A stretch of DNA of 64,000 nucleotides from Hyphomicrobiales bacterium. Lineage in GTDB: Bacteria > Pseudomonadota > Alphaproteobacteria > Rhizobiales > Rhizobiaceae. The position numbers were made by a program, and so were the translations under genes. The first letter of the stretch is position 1; the number at the start of each line of letters is the position of its first letter. Positions 1 to 8,665 of this stretch are shown piece by piece. The stretch lies in assembly GCA_900472605.1 (NCBI GenBank), contig UCJD01000049.1:92749-156748 (forward strand). Reading direction: 5' to 3'. The notes beneath the pieces were generated by a model. The model did not search any database and had not been told where the DNA came from. It saw only the letters and a program-made list of their open reading frames with translations.

Positions 1-480
1 TTCGACAGGATCGGCGACGGAATCCTCTTCACGCATTCGCAGGGCGGAGGGCCGGGCTGGGAGATCGGAATGAAGAGCGAACACGTCAAGGCGATCGTCT
101 CGTTCGAGCCTGGCAGCAGCTTCGTGTTTCCCGAGGGCGAAGTGCCTGCAGACATGCCGAGCTCCTTCGACACAATCAAGGGCGTCTCTGTACCGCTCGC
201 GGACTTCGAGAAGCTGACGAAGTTCCCGATCGTCATCTACTACGGCGACAACATTCCCGACGCGCCAAGCGATCTTCCCGGCCAGGATAGCTGGCGCGTC
301 CGGCTGGCGATGGCTCGACAGTTCGCCGCGACCATCAACAAGCACGGGGGCGACGCGTCGGTCGTGCACCTTCCTGAAGTCGGCATTCGCGGCAACACGC
401 ACTTCGCGTTCTCGGATCTCAACAACGTTCAGATCGCCGATCTCGTAACCAAGTGGCTTTCGGAAAAGAAGCTGGACTGA
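1..480 (+). CDS. Alpha/beta hydrolase, C-terminal part (5' end outside window)
   Basis: The reading frame is open from base 1, so the start lies upstream of the window. The first residues contain a nucleophile-elbow-like sequence, THSQGG, with the candidate catalytic Ser at residue 13 of the visible part. A late His sits in GNTHFAF, about residue 134, and the acid may be the Asp in YYGDNIPD. This serine, acid and histidine order fits the last two thirds of an alpha/beta hydrolase. The substrate cannot be told. No gene overlaps its 3' end; the next gene starts about 160 bases on. Confidence 0.75.
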   Translation, partial: FDRIGDGILFTHSQGGGPGWEIGMKSEHVKAIVSFEPGSSFVFPEGEVPADMPSSFDTIKGVSVPLADFEKLTKFPIVIYYGDNIPDAPSDLPGQDSWRVRLAMARQFAATINKHGGDASVVHLPEVGIRGNTHFAFSDLNNVQIADLVTKWLSEKKLD

Positions 481-642
481 CATGTCCTGCCGGACTGCCC
501 AGCGCAGCCCGGCGACTTTCCACTTATGATCTCCCGTCATAACGACATGCAGATCTCGACGGCTAATCGCCAGGTGCGCGGAATGTTGCGTTCCTCGCCG
601 GCGACGATCACACGCTGCCCTCCATGAACGAAAGGCTTCGAT

Positions 643-1113
643 TTGAAACAGAAGGTTTTGAGCTTGTTCCTGGCCGCGTCCGGAGTGGCGCTGGTGATAT
701 CGCTGGCCACCTTGATCCTGCTGGGCGGAGAAAGCGGAAGCGCACGCGCCGAGGCGAATGCCGTCACCTTTCCTCCTATCGAAGAATTCGAGCATTACAC
801 GACCGTGGAGCGCGGCGCGTCCACCGAGCACATGATGACCAGCCGCGAGGCGCTCGCGGCCCTCAAGGCCGGAACTTCGGTTCCGGTCGGCACTCATATG
901 GTCCTGGTCGACTACCGCGAGGGAAAGGTCTTCCGCTATTTCGTGTCGCAGAAGATAGGCGTCGGCGCGGACGAATGGGCGTTCCAGTGGTTTCACCCCG
1001 ACCGCTCGATCAAGGTAGACGAGAACACCGCACGCTGCTTTTCGTGCCACAGGTCTCGCGCGGACAGCCAGTTCATGTTCACGCTTCCCGAAGCGCAGGC
1101 GTTCGGTTCGTGA
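643..1113 (+). CDS. Cytochrome P460-family c-type heme protein
   Basis: A 156-residue protein starting at TTG 643, with a GAAAGG-type ribosome site about 8 bases upstream. Residues 1 to about 36 form a hydrophobic export signal ending near an Ala-Arg-Ala cleavage-like site. The body has the layout of the P460 fold and ends with a c-heme motif, Cys-Phe-Ser-Cys-His, at residues 132-136, so it should be a periplasmic heme protein. P460 enzymes oxidise hydroxylamine in nitrifiers, but most relatives in heterotrophs have no known substrate. Its stop overlaps the start of the next gene, a membrane protein, so the two are probably cotranscribed. Fairly confident on family, not on reaction. Confidence 0.7.
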   Translation: MKQKVLSLFLAASGVALVISLATLILLGGESGSARAEANAVTFPPIEEFEHYTTVERGASTEHMMTSREALAALKAGTSVPVGTHMVLVDYREGKVFRYFVSQKIGVGADEWAFQWFHPDRSIKVDENTARCFSCHRSRADSQFMFTLPEAQAFGS

Positions 1114-1814
1114 GCGTATTTGAGGTGATCGTGGCGCGGCGCTCTCTGAAACTCCGCATAGCGGTTGCGTTCGCCATGTCGGTCCTTCTTCTACTTGCGC
1201 TCGGCTATTGGTGGCTTGAAAACCTGGCGCACGAGTTGTTCGGGACAGCGATGTTCATCCTACTCGGGTGGCACCTGTTCACGAACCGGAACTGGTTCAG
1301 AAACCTTGCGAGAGGGCGCTACGGCTTTCGTCGGACCTTGATCGCGGCCTTTCATCTGGCGCTGCTCGCAAACATGGTGATCCTTCTTGTAACCAGCCTT
1401 TTCGTCTCGAAATCTCTTTTCCGTATCTTCGGACTTTCGAACGGTCCTCTCCTGAGCGAAATCCACTGGTTCTCGGCGTACTGGGTCATCGTCGCAGTCG
1501 GCGTCCATTTCGGAGTGCAGTGGCCACGGTTCGTTGGCGTCTTTGTTGCTGCCTTCAATCTTCCGACGACCAGGGGTGTCGGCAAGTGGGCGCTTCGAAC
1601 ACTGGCGGCTGCGGCGGCGCTGTTCGGCCTCGCCAGCCTGCCGGTCCTTGATGTCGGGACGAAGCTGTCCTTCGGCTACAGCGTGGATTTCTGGGACTTC
1701 GAGGCAAGCGTGCTGCCATTCTTCCTGCGATGGGGAGGGGTCGTTGCGTTGGCCGCCGTCTGCGCCCGTCTCGCGGATGCCGCCTTGTCGTGGCGACGGC
1801 CTGTGAGAACCTAG
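1110..1814 (+). CDS. DUF4405-like integral membrane protein
   Basis: About 234 residues from GTG 1110, which overlaps the previous stop as GTGA; GTG codons at 1125 and 1131 are alternatives. The open frame continues upstream to an ATG at 624, but that stretch overlaps the P460 gene and is probably not translated. Several hydrophobic segments carry histidines in membrane context (LGWHLF, IHWFSAYW, VGVHFGVQW), the pattern of DUF4405/cytochrome b561-like heme membrane proteins. It may pass electrons to or from the periplasmic P460 protein; this is inference from linkage. The 3' end overlaps the convergent LysR gene by 4 bases. Confidence 0.6.
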   Translation: MSVFEVIVARRSLKLRIAVAFAMSVLLLLALGYWWLENLAHELFGTAMFILLGWHLFTNRNWFRNLARGRYGFRRTLIAAFHLALLANMVILLVTSLFVSKSLFRIFGLSNGPLLSEIHWFSAYWVIVAVGVHFGVQWPRFVGVFVAAFNLPTTRGVGKWALRTLAAAAALFGLASLPVLDVGTKLSFGYSVDFWDFEASVLPFFLRWGGVVALAAVCARLADAALSWRRPVRT

Positions 1815-2707
1815 TTTCCGCGGTATCGTAGAGCGTCCACGAGCAGAGCAAGGGCAGGGGACATCTGCCGGCGGCTTGGGTAGTAGAGGTAGTAACCTGC
1901 GAACGGCGGGCTCCAGTCAACCAGAACCGGGACAAGACGTCCGTGCCTGATCTCCTCTGCCGCGAAATTCTCCATCAGATAGGCGAGGCCGCTGCCTGAA
2001 AGCGCGGCGGTCTTCGCCATTCCCGCATGGTTGAAAGCCAGGTTGCCGTCCGGCCGGAGCTTGTATTCCTTGTCCGCCTTCTCGAACTCCCAAACCAGAT
2101 AGCCGCCATGGGTCGGTAGGCGAATGTTTATGCAGGAGTGGGCCGTGAGATCCTGAGGCGTTGCCGGCGCCGGGTGGCTGTCGAGATATCCCGGCGAACC
2201 GACGACGATCATCCGCATCTCCGGTGATATCCTCACCGCCACCATGTCATTGTCGAGCCGCTCTCCAAGGCGAATGCCCGCATCGAACCGTTCGGCGACA
2301 ATGTCGGTGATGGCATTGTCGACGGTCACTTCGAACGTGACGTCGGGGTAATCAGGCAGAAGCCGCTCGATGGTAGGCCAGAGTATCGAGGTCGCGGCAT
2401 GCTCGCTGCTGTTGATGCGAACGGTGCCAGCCGGCTTGTCCCGAAGCTCCGTCAAGGCGGTCAGGGCGGCGTCGATGCCTGCGAAGTGGGGTTCGACGGA
2501 ATGGAGAAGCCGCTCGCCGGCTTCCGTGAGCGAGACGTTTCGGGTCGTGCGCGCTACAAGCCGGACGCCCAGACGTTCCTCTAGCAGCCTCACGGCGTGG
2601 CTGACTGCGGAGGGCGAAACGCCAAGCTGTGCGGCGGCCTTGGTGAAGCTTAGCTCGCGGGCCACCGCGAGGAACACCTGAATGTCGTTGATGTTGCCCT
2701 TTGGCAT
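1811..2707 (-). CDS. LysR-family transcriptional regulator
   Basis: 298 residues. The N-terminal 60 residues are a LysR winged helix-turn-helix (FTKAAAQLGVSPSAVSHAVR), followed by a substrate-binding domain from about residue 90. It is divergent from the first aldo/keto reductase with a 115-base gap, the usual layout for a LysR regulator and its target. That gap holds a T-N11-A box with ATTA/TAAT ends. It is a close paralogue of the second LysR gene at 8666-9559: both have RTTRNV in the DNA-binding half, SEHAAT in the middle and PFAGY-LYYPSRRQ at the end. It probably controls the reductase block. Confidence 0.9.
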   Translation of the reverse strand: MPKGNINDIQVFLAVARELSFTKAAAQLGVSPSAVSHAVRLLEERLGVRLVARTTRNVSLTEAGERLLHSVEPHFAGIDAALTALTELRDKPAGTVRINSSEHAATSILWPTIERLLPDYPDVTFEVTVDNAITDIVAERFDAGIRLGERLDNDMVAVRISPEMRMIVVGSPGYLDSHPAPATPQDLTAHSCINIRLPTHGGYLVWEFEKADKEYKLRPDGNLAFNHAGMAKTAALSGSGLAYLMENFAAEEIRHGRLVPVLVDWSPPFAGYYLYYPSRRQMSPALALLVDALRYRGN

Positions 2708-2736
2708 TCATGAATCTTTCTCAAAACCGAATGCGG

Positions 2737-2751
2737 ATTATACGGTCTAAT
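2737..2751. promoter_or_regulatory. Candidate LysR box upstream of the first aldo/keto reductase
   Basis: The 15-base ATTATACGGTCTAAT has inverted ATTA/TAAT ends and fits the T-N11-A rule for LysR operators. It lies in the divergent gap between the LysR gene and the reductase at 2823. A related sequence, ATCTAACGGACTAAT, is upstream of the fourth reductase at 6267-6281. Confidence 0.4.
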
Positions 2752-2822
2752 GAAAATCGGACAACCGCGCTATCTTCCAAGTCAGAAAAACGAGCGACGG
2801 CGCGGCCGTCCAAGGAGCTGAC

Positions 2823-3812
2823 ATGAAGACGCGAATGCTTGGAGACGGCCTTGAAGTCTCAAGCCTGGGGCTGGGCTGCATGGGGCTCAGTTTCGGGCTG
2901 GGACCGGCGACCGACAAGACCGAAGCGGTCAATGTCATCAGAACAGCGGCCGAACGGGGCGTGATCCTGTTCGACACTGCCGAGGGATACGGACCGTTCG
3001 TGAACGAGGAACTGGTCGGCGAGGCGCTCGAACCCATCCGCAACGACGTTCTCATCGGAACCAAGTTCGGATTCAAGATCGACGACGCCGGACAGATCGT
3101 CGGCCTCGACAGTCGGCCGCAGCACATCCGCGAAGTCGTCGAAGCATCGCTGAAACGCCTGAGGACGGATCGCATCGATCTGCTCTACCAGCACCGCGTG
3201 GACCCATCGGTGCCGATGGAAGACGTCGCCGGCGCGGTAAAGGACCTCGTCGCCGAAGGGAAAGTGAAGCACTTCGGTCTTTCCGAAGCGAGCGCCGCCA
3301 ACATCCGGAGAGCTCACGCGGTACATCCCGTGGCCGCGATACAAGACCACTATTCGCTCTGGATGCGCGAACCGGAAACGACGAAGTTCGCACTGTGCGA
3401 GGAGCTTGGCATCGGGCTCGTCGCCTGGGGGCCGCTCGGACAGGGATTCCTAACCGGCAAGATCACGAAGGACATGAAGTTCGACGACCCGAACGATCTG
3501 CGCAAGGATTTCCCGCGGTTCACGCCGGACGCGCTCGAGGCGAATTTCAAGGTGGTGGATTTCCTCAAGGATCTGGGGACACGCAAAGGATTCACGCCTG
3601 CGCAAATCGCCTTAGCATGGCTGCTGTCGCGCAAGCCTTGGATCGTTCCGATCCCCGGCGGCACCGCGGTCGCACATCTCGACGACAACCTCCGTGCGAG
3701 CGACATCGAGCTCTCCCAGGATGACCTGGAGCAGATCGACGCCGCCTTCGCGACCATCGACATCAAGGGCGCGCCGCTTTCCGAAGGGCTAGACGCGGCG
3801 ATCGATCGCTAG
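2823..3812 (+). CDS. Aldo/keto reductase (1 of 4 in tandem)
   Basis: 329 residues, one TIM-barrel domain. The catalytic tetrad is visible: Asp51 and Tyr56 in FDTAEGYGPF, Lys81 in GTKFGF and His124 in LYQHRVD. The C-terminal IVPIPGG segment binds the NADPH phosphate. The LGCMG-type start matches cytosolic reductases that act on aldehydes, ketones or pyridoxal. A good ribosome site, AAGGAG, precedes the ATG. It is first of a tandem set with genes at 3843, 5230 and 6337 and is divergent from a LysR gene. The substrate is unknown. Confidence 0.93.
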   Translation: MKTRMLGDGLEVSSLGLGCMGLSFGLGPATDKTEAVNVIRTAAERGVILFDTAEGYGPFVNEELVGEALEPIRNDVLIGTKFGFKIDDAGQIVGLDSRPQHIREVVEASLKRLRTDRIDLLYQHRVDPSVPMEDVAGAVKDLVAEGKVKHFGLSEASAANIRRAHAVHPVAAIQDHYSLWMREPETTKFALCEELGIGLVAWGPLGQGFLTGKITKDMKFDDPNDLRKDFPRFTPDALEANFKVVDFLKDLGTRKGFTPAQIALAWLLSRKPWIVPIPGGTAVAHLDDNLRASDIELSQDDLEQIDAAFATIDIKGAPLSEGLDAAIDR

Positions 3813-3842
3813 TTCGCAGCAACTCCAACAAAGGATTCGACC

Positions 3843-4829
3843 ATGAAAACCCGTCTACTTGGCAGCCTCGAAGTGTCCGAAATCGGTTTCGGCACGATGA
3901 GCTTCGCCTCCACCTACGGCGCCTCGCCCAACGACGACGAAGCGATCGGAGTGATCCGTAGCGCGTTCGACCACGGCGTCACGTTTTTCGATACAGCCGA
4001 AGTCTACGGTCCTTTCACCAATGAAGTTCTCGTTGGCAAGGCGCTTGCGCCGATCCGGGACGAGGTCGTCATCGCGACCAAGTTCGGCTTCGATGTGGAC
4101 TTCGAAACCGGCGAGCGCCGTGGCCTGAATAGCCGTCCTGACCACATCAGACTGGTCGTCGAAAAATCGCTGCAGCGACTGGACGTCGACGTGATCGATC
4201 TGCTGTACCAGCATCGCGTCGACCCGAACGTGCCGATCGAAGACGTTGCGGGCGCCGTCAAGGACCTGATCGCCGAAGGCAAGGTGAAGCACTTCGGTCT
4301 TTCGGAAGCTGCCGCATCGACGGTCCGGCGCGCCCATGGAGTTCAGCCGGTGACGGCTATCCAGAGCGAATACTCGCTGTGGACGCGCGAACCGGAGCCG
4401 GAAATTCTTCCGCTCTGTGAAGAGCTTGGCATCGGGTTCGTCCCATGGAGTCCGCTCGGGGCGGGCTTCCTAACGGGCAAGGTGGACCCGGCTACCGATT
4501 TCGACGCCTCTGACTTCCGCGCAGGATCGCCGCGGTTTCAAAAGGATGCGATGGCGGCAAACAAGGCGCTGGTTGATCTCATACAGGAGTTCGCGGCCGC
4601 AAAGGGTGCGACGGCGGCTCAGGTCGCGCTCGCCTGGCTGCTCGGAAGGAAGCCCTGGATCGTGCCAATTCCAGGTACTCGGCGACTCGAGCGGGTGGTT
4701 GAGAATGTCGGGGCTTCGGCGCTGGCGCTTTCTCCAGAAGAGGTTGCCGAACTCGACAAGAGGTCGGCGGCGATAGAAGTGAAAGGCGCTCGGCTGCCAG
4801 AGAGCGTTTTGCAGTTCTCCTACAAATGA
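3843..4829 (+). CDS. Aldo/keto reductase (2 of 4 in tandem)
   Basis: 328 residues, paralogous to its neighbours over the whole length. The tetrad is conserved: Asp50, Tyr55, Lys80 and the His of LLYQHRVD. The coenzyme loop IVPIPGTRR is also present. It starts 31 bases after the first reductase, with AAAGGA as ribosome site, and its stop overlaps the ATG of the next small gene (ATGA), which shows a tight operon. The dicarboxylate-rich loop after the tetrad differs from the first copy, so the copies may have different substrates. Confidence 0.93.
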   Translation: MKTRLLGSLEVSEIGFGTMSFASTYGASPNDDEAIGVIRSAFDHGVTFFDTAEVYGPFTNEVLVGKALAPIRDEVVIATKFGFDVDFETGERRGLNSRPDHIRLVVEKSLQRLDVDVIDLLYQHRVDPNVPIEDVAGAVKDLIAEGKVKHFGLSEAAASTVRRAHGVQPVTAIQSEYSLWTREPEPEILPLCEELGIGFVPWSPLGAGFLTGKVDPATDFDASDFRAGSPRFQKDAMAANKALVDLIQEFAAAKGATAAQVALAWLLGRKPWIVPIPGTRRLERVVENVGASALALSPEEVAELDKRSAAIEVKGARLPESVLQFSYK

Positions 4830-5212
4830 CGGCAAAGATCCGCGACGACGCGGCGGAGCGCGAGATCCTCGCGCTCTCGCTGGCAAAGTTCAGATGGAAG
4901 ACGTCGGGCCACATTGATCGTGTCGAGGACCTCTTCGACGACAACCTCCTCTTCGTCCACATCACCGGGCATGTCTCATCCAAGAAGGAATGGATCGAGG
5001 AGCTGAGGTCTGGCCGCTTCGTCTACGAGACGATCGAACCGCAAAGCGCATCGGTGGAATTAGCGGGGGACAGGGCCGTGCTGTCCGGAAAGGCCGTCTT
5101 CACCGTTCGGATGGGCCGCCATCGGGGCGTCTACCGTCTCCAGTTCACAGAAACCTATGTCCAAAAGGACGGTGCGTGGAAGCTCAGGGAGCTTTTGACG
5201 TCCACCTACTGA
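4826..5212 (+). CDS. NTF2-like / DUF4440-type small protein
   Basis: 128 residues with a cone-shaped NTF2-fold layout: an N-terminal helix pair, then strands carrying DRVEDLFDDNLLFVHITG and a C-terminal GAWKLRELLTSTY. Such proteins are either small enzymes (isomerases, dehydratases) or simple ligand binders. Its start overlaps the stop of the second reductase and the third reductase follows 17 bases later, so it is an operon member. No catalytic residue can be named from the sequence. Confidence 0.75.
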   Translation: MTAKIRDDAAEREILALSLAKFRWKTSGHIDRVEDLFDDNLLFVHITGHVSSKKEWIEELRSGRFVYETIEPQSASVELAGDRAVLSGKAVFTVRMGRHRGVYRLQFTETYVQKDGAWKLRELLTSTY

Positions 5213-5229
5213 AGCAAAGGATAACCTAC

Positions 5230-6213
5230 ATGAAGACGCGAATTCTTGGAAAAGGGGGACTGGAAGTTTCCGCCATCGGCCTCGGCTGCATGGGCATGAG
5301 CACCAACTACGGTCCTGCCAAAGACAGAGCAGAGATGGTCTCACTGTTACGCACTGCGGTCGACGAAGGCGTCACCTTCTTCGACACTGCGGAGGTGTAC
5401 GGCCCGCTGGTGAACGAAGAGCTGGTCGGCGAAGGGCTCCAGCCCGTGCGCGACCAGATCGTCATCGCAACTAAGTTTGGTTTCAACATCGACTACGCCA
5501 CCGGGGAACGAAACGGTTTCGACAGTCGACCGGACCGGATCCGGAGCGTGTGCGAGGCGTCGCTGAAGCGGCTGCGGACAGATCGCATCGATCTGTTCTA
5601 CCAGCACCGGGTCGACAAGTCCGTCCCGATCGAAGACGTCGCCGGGACGGTGCGCGATCTGATCGCCGAGGGCAAGGTTAAGCACTTCGGCCTGTCTGAG
5701 GCGGGAGCCGACACCATCCGGCGCGCTAATGCCGTGCAGCCCGTAGCAGCCGTCCAAAGCGAATACTCGCTGTGGGCCCGCGATCCGGAGGCGGACGTGC
5801 TGCCAACCTGCAAGGAACTCGGGATAGGTTTCGTCCCATGGAGCCCGCTCGGGCAGGGATTCCTGACTGGCAAGGTGGACCCCATTTCTTCGTTCGACAA
5901 GGGTGACGTCCGTTCCTGGTTCCCACGCTTCGCGCCCGACGCCATGCAAGCAAACATGGCCCTCGTCGAAGAGGTGAAATCGATCGCCGCCCGTAAGCAG
6001 GCAACGCCCGCGCAGGTGGCGCTCGCCTGGCTGCTGGCTCAGGATCCGTCGATCGTTCCTATCCCAGGCACGACAAAGCTTCATCGTCTCCAAGAAAATC
6101 TGGCTGCGGCGGAATTGCTGCTCTCCGAACAGGAGCTCGATGAAATCGCGACATCTCTGCAGAAGCTGGAAGTCGTGGGCGGTCGTGGTACCGGGCATGA
6201 AGTCTACGGCTGA
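5230..6213 (+). CDS. Aldo/keto reductase (3 of 4 in tandem)
   Basis: 327 residues from ATG 5230, chosen because it matches the MKTR start of the paralogues; the frame is open back to 4990 but that part overlaps the NTF2-like gene. The tetrad is seen in FDTAEVYGPL, ATKFGFN and FYQHRVD. The end, TGHEVYG, differs from the other copies. It belongs to the same operon as the two reductases upstream. Confidence 0.92.
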   Translation: MKTRILGKGGLEVSAIGLGCMGMSTNYGPAKDRAEMVSLLRTAVDEGVTFFDTAEVYGPLVNEELVGEGLQPVRDQIVIATKFGFNIDYATGERNGFDSRPDRIRSVCEASLKRLRTDRIDLFYQHRVDKSVPIEDVAGTVRDLIAEGKVKHFGLSEAGADTIRRANAVQPVAAVQSEYSLWARDPEADVLPTCKELGIGFVPWSPLGQGFLTGKVDPISSFDKGDVRSWFPRFAPDAMQANMALVEEVKSIAARKQATPAQVALAWLLAQDPSIVPIPGTTKLHRLQENLAAAELLLSEQELDEIATSLQKLEVVGGRGTGHEVYG

Positions 6214-6266
6214 ATTGGCGGGAAAGCGGTCGCCGATCCATGAATGTCGTTCATGACCGCATGCCG

Positions 6267-6281
6267 ATCTAACGGACTAAT
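6267..6281. promoter_or_regulatory. Candidate LysR box upstream of the fourth aldo/keto reductase
   Basis: ATCTAACGGACTAAT fits T-N11-A and resembles the box at 2737-2751 over its core (ACGG-CTAAT). It lies 55 bases before the ATG of the fourth reductase, in a gap of about 120 bases, so this copy may have its own promoter under the same regulator. Confidence 0.35.
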
Positions 6282-6336
6282 TCACGGGCGACCATCGGCG
6301 TATGGTCTCCCCATCAAAATCAAAGAGGTATCGAAC

Positions 6337-7323
6337 ATGAAGAAGAGAACACTTGGGCAGGGGCTCGAGGTAACGGCGCTCGGCTTTGGCTGCATGGGCC
6401 TCAACTTCTCCTACGGCCATGCGCTTGCCAATACGGACAGCGTAAAGTTGATCCGGGACGCCCATGAGCGCGGCGTCACATTCTTCGATACGGCAGAAAT
6501 CTACGGCCCTTTCACCAACGAGGAACTCGTCGGCGAAGCGCTTCGCCCTGTTCGAGACCAGGTCGTTATCGCAACCAAGTTCGGCTTCAAGTACGAAGAC
6601 GGCAAGGCGGCGGGCGTCGATAGTCGGCCGGAGCGTATTCGCGAAGCGACGGAAGGTTCCTTGAAACGTCTCGGGATCGAGACGATCGATCTCCTGTACC
6701 AGCACCGCGTCGACCCGAACGTACCGATCGAAGACGTGGCCGGCACGGTCAAGGATCTTATCGCCGAAGGCAAGGTTAAGCACTTTGGCCTGTCGGAGCC
6801 CGGTGCCCACACTGTCCGCAAGGCTCACGCCGTGCAGCCCGTGACCGCGCTTCAGAACGAGTACTCGCTCTGGACCCGCGGTCCGGAAACGAACGGCATC
6901 CTCGAGGCCTGTGAAGAACTCGGCATCGGCCTCGTCGCCTACAGCCCGCTCGGCAAGGGCTTCCTGACCGGAGCGATGGGCAAGGACAGCAAGATTGCGG
7001 AGAACGACTTCCGCAGATTGCTGCCGCGCTTCACGTCCGAAGCCATGGAGAAGAACCAGGCGCTGGTCGACCTCATTCGCCGCGTCGGTGACGAGAAGAG
7101 CGCGACACCCGCGCAGATCGCGCTTGCGTGGCTGCTCTCCCGGAAGCCGTGGATCGTACCGATCCCTGGGACCACCAAGCTGCACCGTCTCGAAGAGAAC
7201 CTGGCCGCGGCCGAAGTCGAACTCACCCCGGCCGAGCTTGCAGAGCTGAACACCGCCGCCGCCAAGATCCAGGTCGAAGGCGAACGCTACCCCGAACAGC
7301 TCATGAAGACCACCGGTCTCTGA
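6337..7323 (+). CDS. Aldo/keto reductase (4 of 4 in tandem)
   Basis: 328 residues from ATG 6337, which has AGAGGT upstream and matches the start of the paralogues. The in-frame upstream extension from 6244 is unlikely to be used. The tetrad residues lie in FDTAEIYGPF, ATKFGFK and LLYQHRVD. The gap before it carries a candidate operator and a hairpin terminator follows, so it may be a separate transcription unit. Confidence 0.92.
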   Translation: MKKRTLGQGLEVTALGFGCMGLNFSYGHALANTDSVKLIRDAHERGVTFFDTAEIYGPFTNEELVGEALRPVRDQVVIATKFGFKYEDGKAAGVDSRPERIREATEGSLKRLGIETIDLLYQHRVDPNVPIEDVAGTVKDLIAEGKVKHFGLSEPGAHTVRKAHAVQPVTALQNEYSLWTRGPETNGILEACEELGIGLVAYSPLGKGFLTGAMGKDSKIAENDFRRLLPRFTSEAMEKNQALVDLIRRVGDEKSATPAQIALAWLLSRKPWIVPIPGTTKLHRLEENLAAAEVELTPAELAELNTAAAKIQVEGERYPEQLMKTTGL

Positions 7324-7330
7324 ACCCTCC

Positions 7331-7355
7331 AAAGGCGCCTCTCGGCGCCTTTCTT
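7331..7355 (+). terminator. Rho-independent terminator after the reductase block
   Basis: A perfect 9-bp stem, AAAGGCGCC / GGCGCCTTT, with a 4-base TCTC loop is followed by CTTCTCT. It starts 7 bases after the stop of the fourth reductase and ends before the MFS gene. Confidence 0.75.
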
Positions 7356-7366
7356 CTCTGAAAGCC

Positions 7367-8602
7367 ATGGTGATGTCACAAGATACACTCGCGCCCTTAT
7401 TTACAGCGGAAGACGTTTCCGTCGCTCACCCGCCCCGTCTCCGGGTTCTGGCTGTTCTAAGCGCCCTCATGGGGTTCGCGTCGATTTCAACCGACCTCTA
7501 CCTTCCGGCCATGCCGACAATGGCCGGCGATCTGGGCGCGGACACAGGATCGATGGAACTCACCGTCTCCGGATTCCTAATAGGATTCAGCCTTGGGCAG
7601 CTACTTTGGGGACCACTCGGAGATCGTTTTGGGCGGCGGATTCCGGTTGCGATCGGCATGCTGCTGTTCGTCATTGGATCTGCGGGCTGTGGTTTGTCCG
7701 ACACCTCCGCGCAGATGATCTTCTGGCGTGTGGTGCAGGCTGTTGGAGCTTGCTCAGGCGTCGTCCTTTCCCGCGCCATGGTTCGCGATCTTTACGAAGG
7801 GAGCCGCGCAGCACAGATGTTGTCGACACTCATCACGGTGATGGCCGTCGCGCCGCTCCTTGGTCCGATCATTGGCGGGCAGGTTCTCGCCATCGCCGGC
7901 TGGCGCGCGATCTTCGGCGTCCTCGTTTTCGTAGGCCTCGCCACGCTCGCGGCGCTTTTCACTATTCCCGAGACGCTTCCACCAGAAAAGCGCAGCAAGG
8001 AATCGCTTCTGTCCGCCTTTCGCCGTTACGGTCGCCTGATTGTCGATCGACGTCTTATCGGCTTCGCAGCGGTCGGCGGCTTCTTCTTCGGTGGCGTCTA
8101 CGCCTATATCGCAGGAACGCCGTTCGCGTTCATCGACTACTACGATGTTCCACCACGATTTTACGGCTTGCTGTTCGCCCTCGGCATCGTCGGCATCATG
8201 CTTGCGAACGTCGTCAATGCCAGGCTGGTCTCGCGTCTGGGCGGGCGTCGCCTTCTGCAGGTCGGCGCGGCCGGCGCTGCGGTCTGCGGCGTCGTCCTTC
8301 TCGTCACCGGGTCGACCGGGTGGGGTGGCCTTGCAGGACTGGCCATCCCGCTCTTCCTCTTCGTCTCCTGGTCCGGGCTCATCGTCGCCAACTCCATCGG
8401 AGGTGCGTTGCAGGACTTCCCCGAACGGGCAGGGGCCGTTTCCGCCCTCGTCGGGGCGTTGCACTACGGATGTGGGATATTGGGCTCCGCGGCGGTCAGC
8501 GCTTTCGCCGACGGCACGCCGCTCCCGCTTGCCGGGGTTGTTGGCGTTGCGGGTCTCGGATGCTTCGCAAGTCTGGCCCTGCTGCCTCGTGCGGGGCGTT
8601 GA
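7367..8602 (+). CDS. MFS drug-resistance transporter, Bcr/CflA type
   Basis: 411 residues with about 12 hydrophobic segments. The sequence STDLYLPAMPTM in the first segment is typical of the Bcr/CflA (DHA1) exporters, and the loop motif GPLGDRFGRR is the MFS A motif. These are proton-driven inner-membrane exporters of small molecules. It follows the aldo/keto reductase terminator and precedes a LysR gene 63 bases later. It could export a product or toxic substrate of the reductases; this is inference. ATG 7373 is an alternative start. Confidence 0.88.
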   Translation: MVMSQDTLAPLFTAEDVSVAHPPRLRVLAVLSALMGFASISTDLYLPAMPTMAGDLGADTGSMELTVSGFLIGFSLGQLLWGPLGDRFGRRIPVAIGMLLFVIGSAGCGLSDTSAQMIFWRVVQAVGACSGVVLSRAMVRDLYEGSRAAQMLSTLITVMAVAPLLGPIIGGQVLAIAGWRAIFGVLVFVGLATLAALFTIPETLPPEKRSKESLLSAFRRYGRLIVDRRLIGFAAVGGFFFGGVYAYIAGTPFAFIDYYDVPPRFYGLLFALGIVGIMLANVVNARLVSRLGGRRLLQVGAAGAAVCGVVLLVTGSTGWGGLAGLAIPLFLFVSWSGLIVANSIGGALQDFPERAGAVSALVGALHYGCGILGSAAVSAFADGTPLPLAGVVGVAGLGCFASLALLPRAGR

Positions 8603-8665
8603 CGTCTCGTCGATTGCCTGCTTCAACTCGCGCAATCGCCAGCTATCGATATCGGGGGTTCATCA

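Noticed and set aside
624..1109. Long plus-strand frame continuing into the DUF4405-like gene
   Set aside because: The first part is a shadow of the P460 gene, with Arg-rich low-complexity translation; the GTG at 1110 is the better start.
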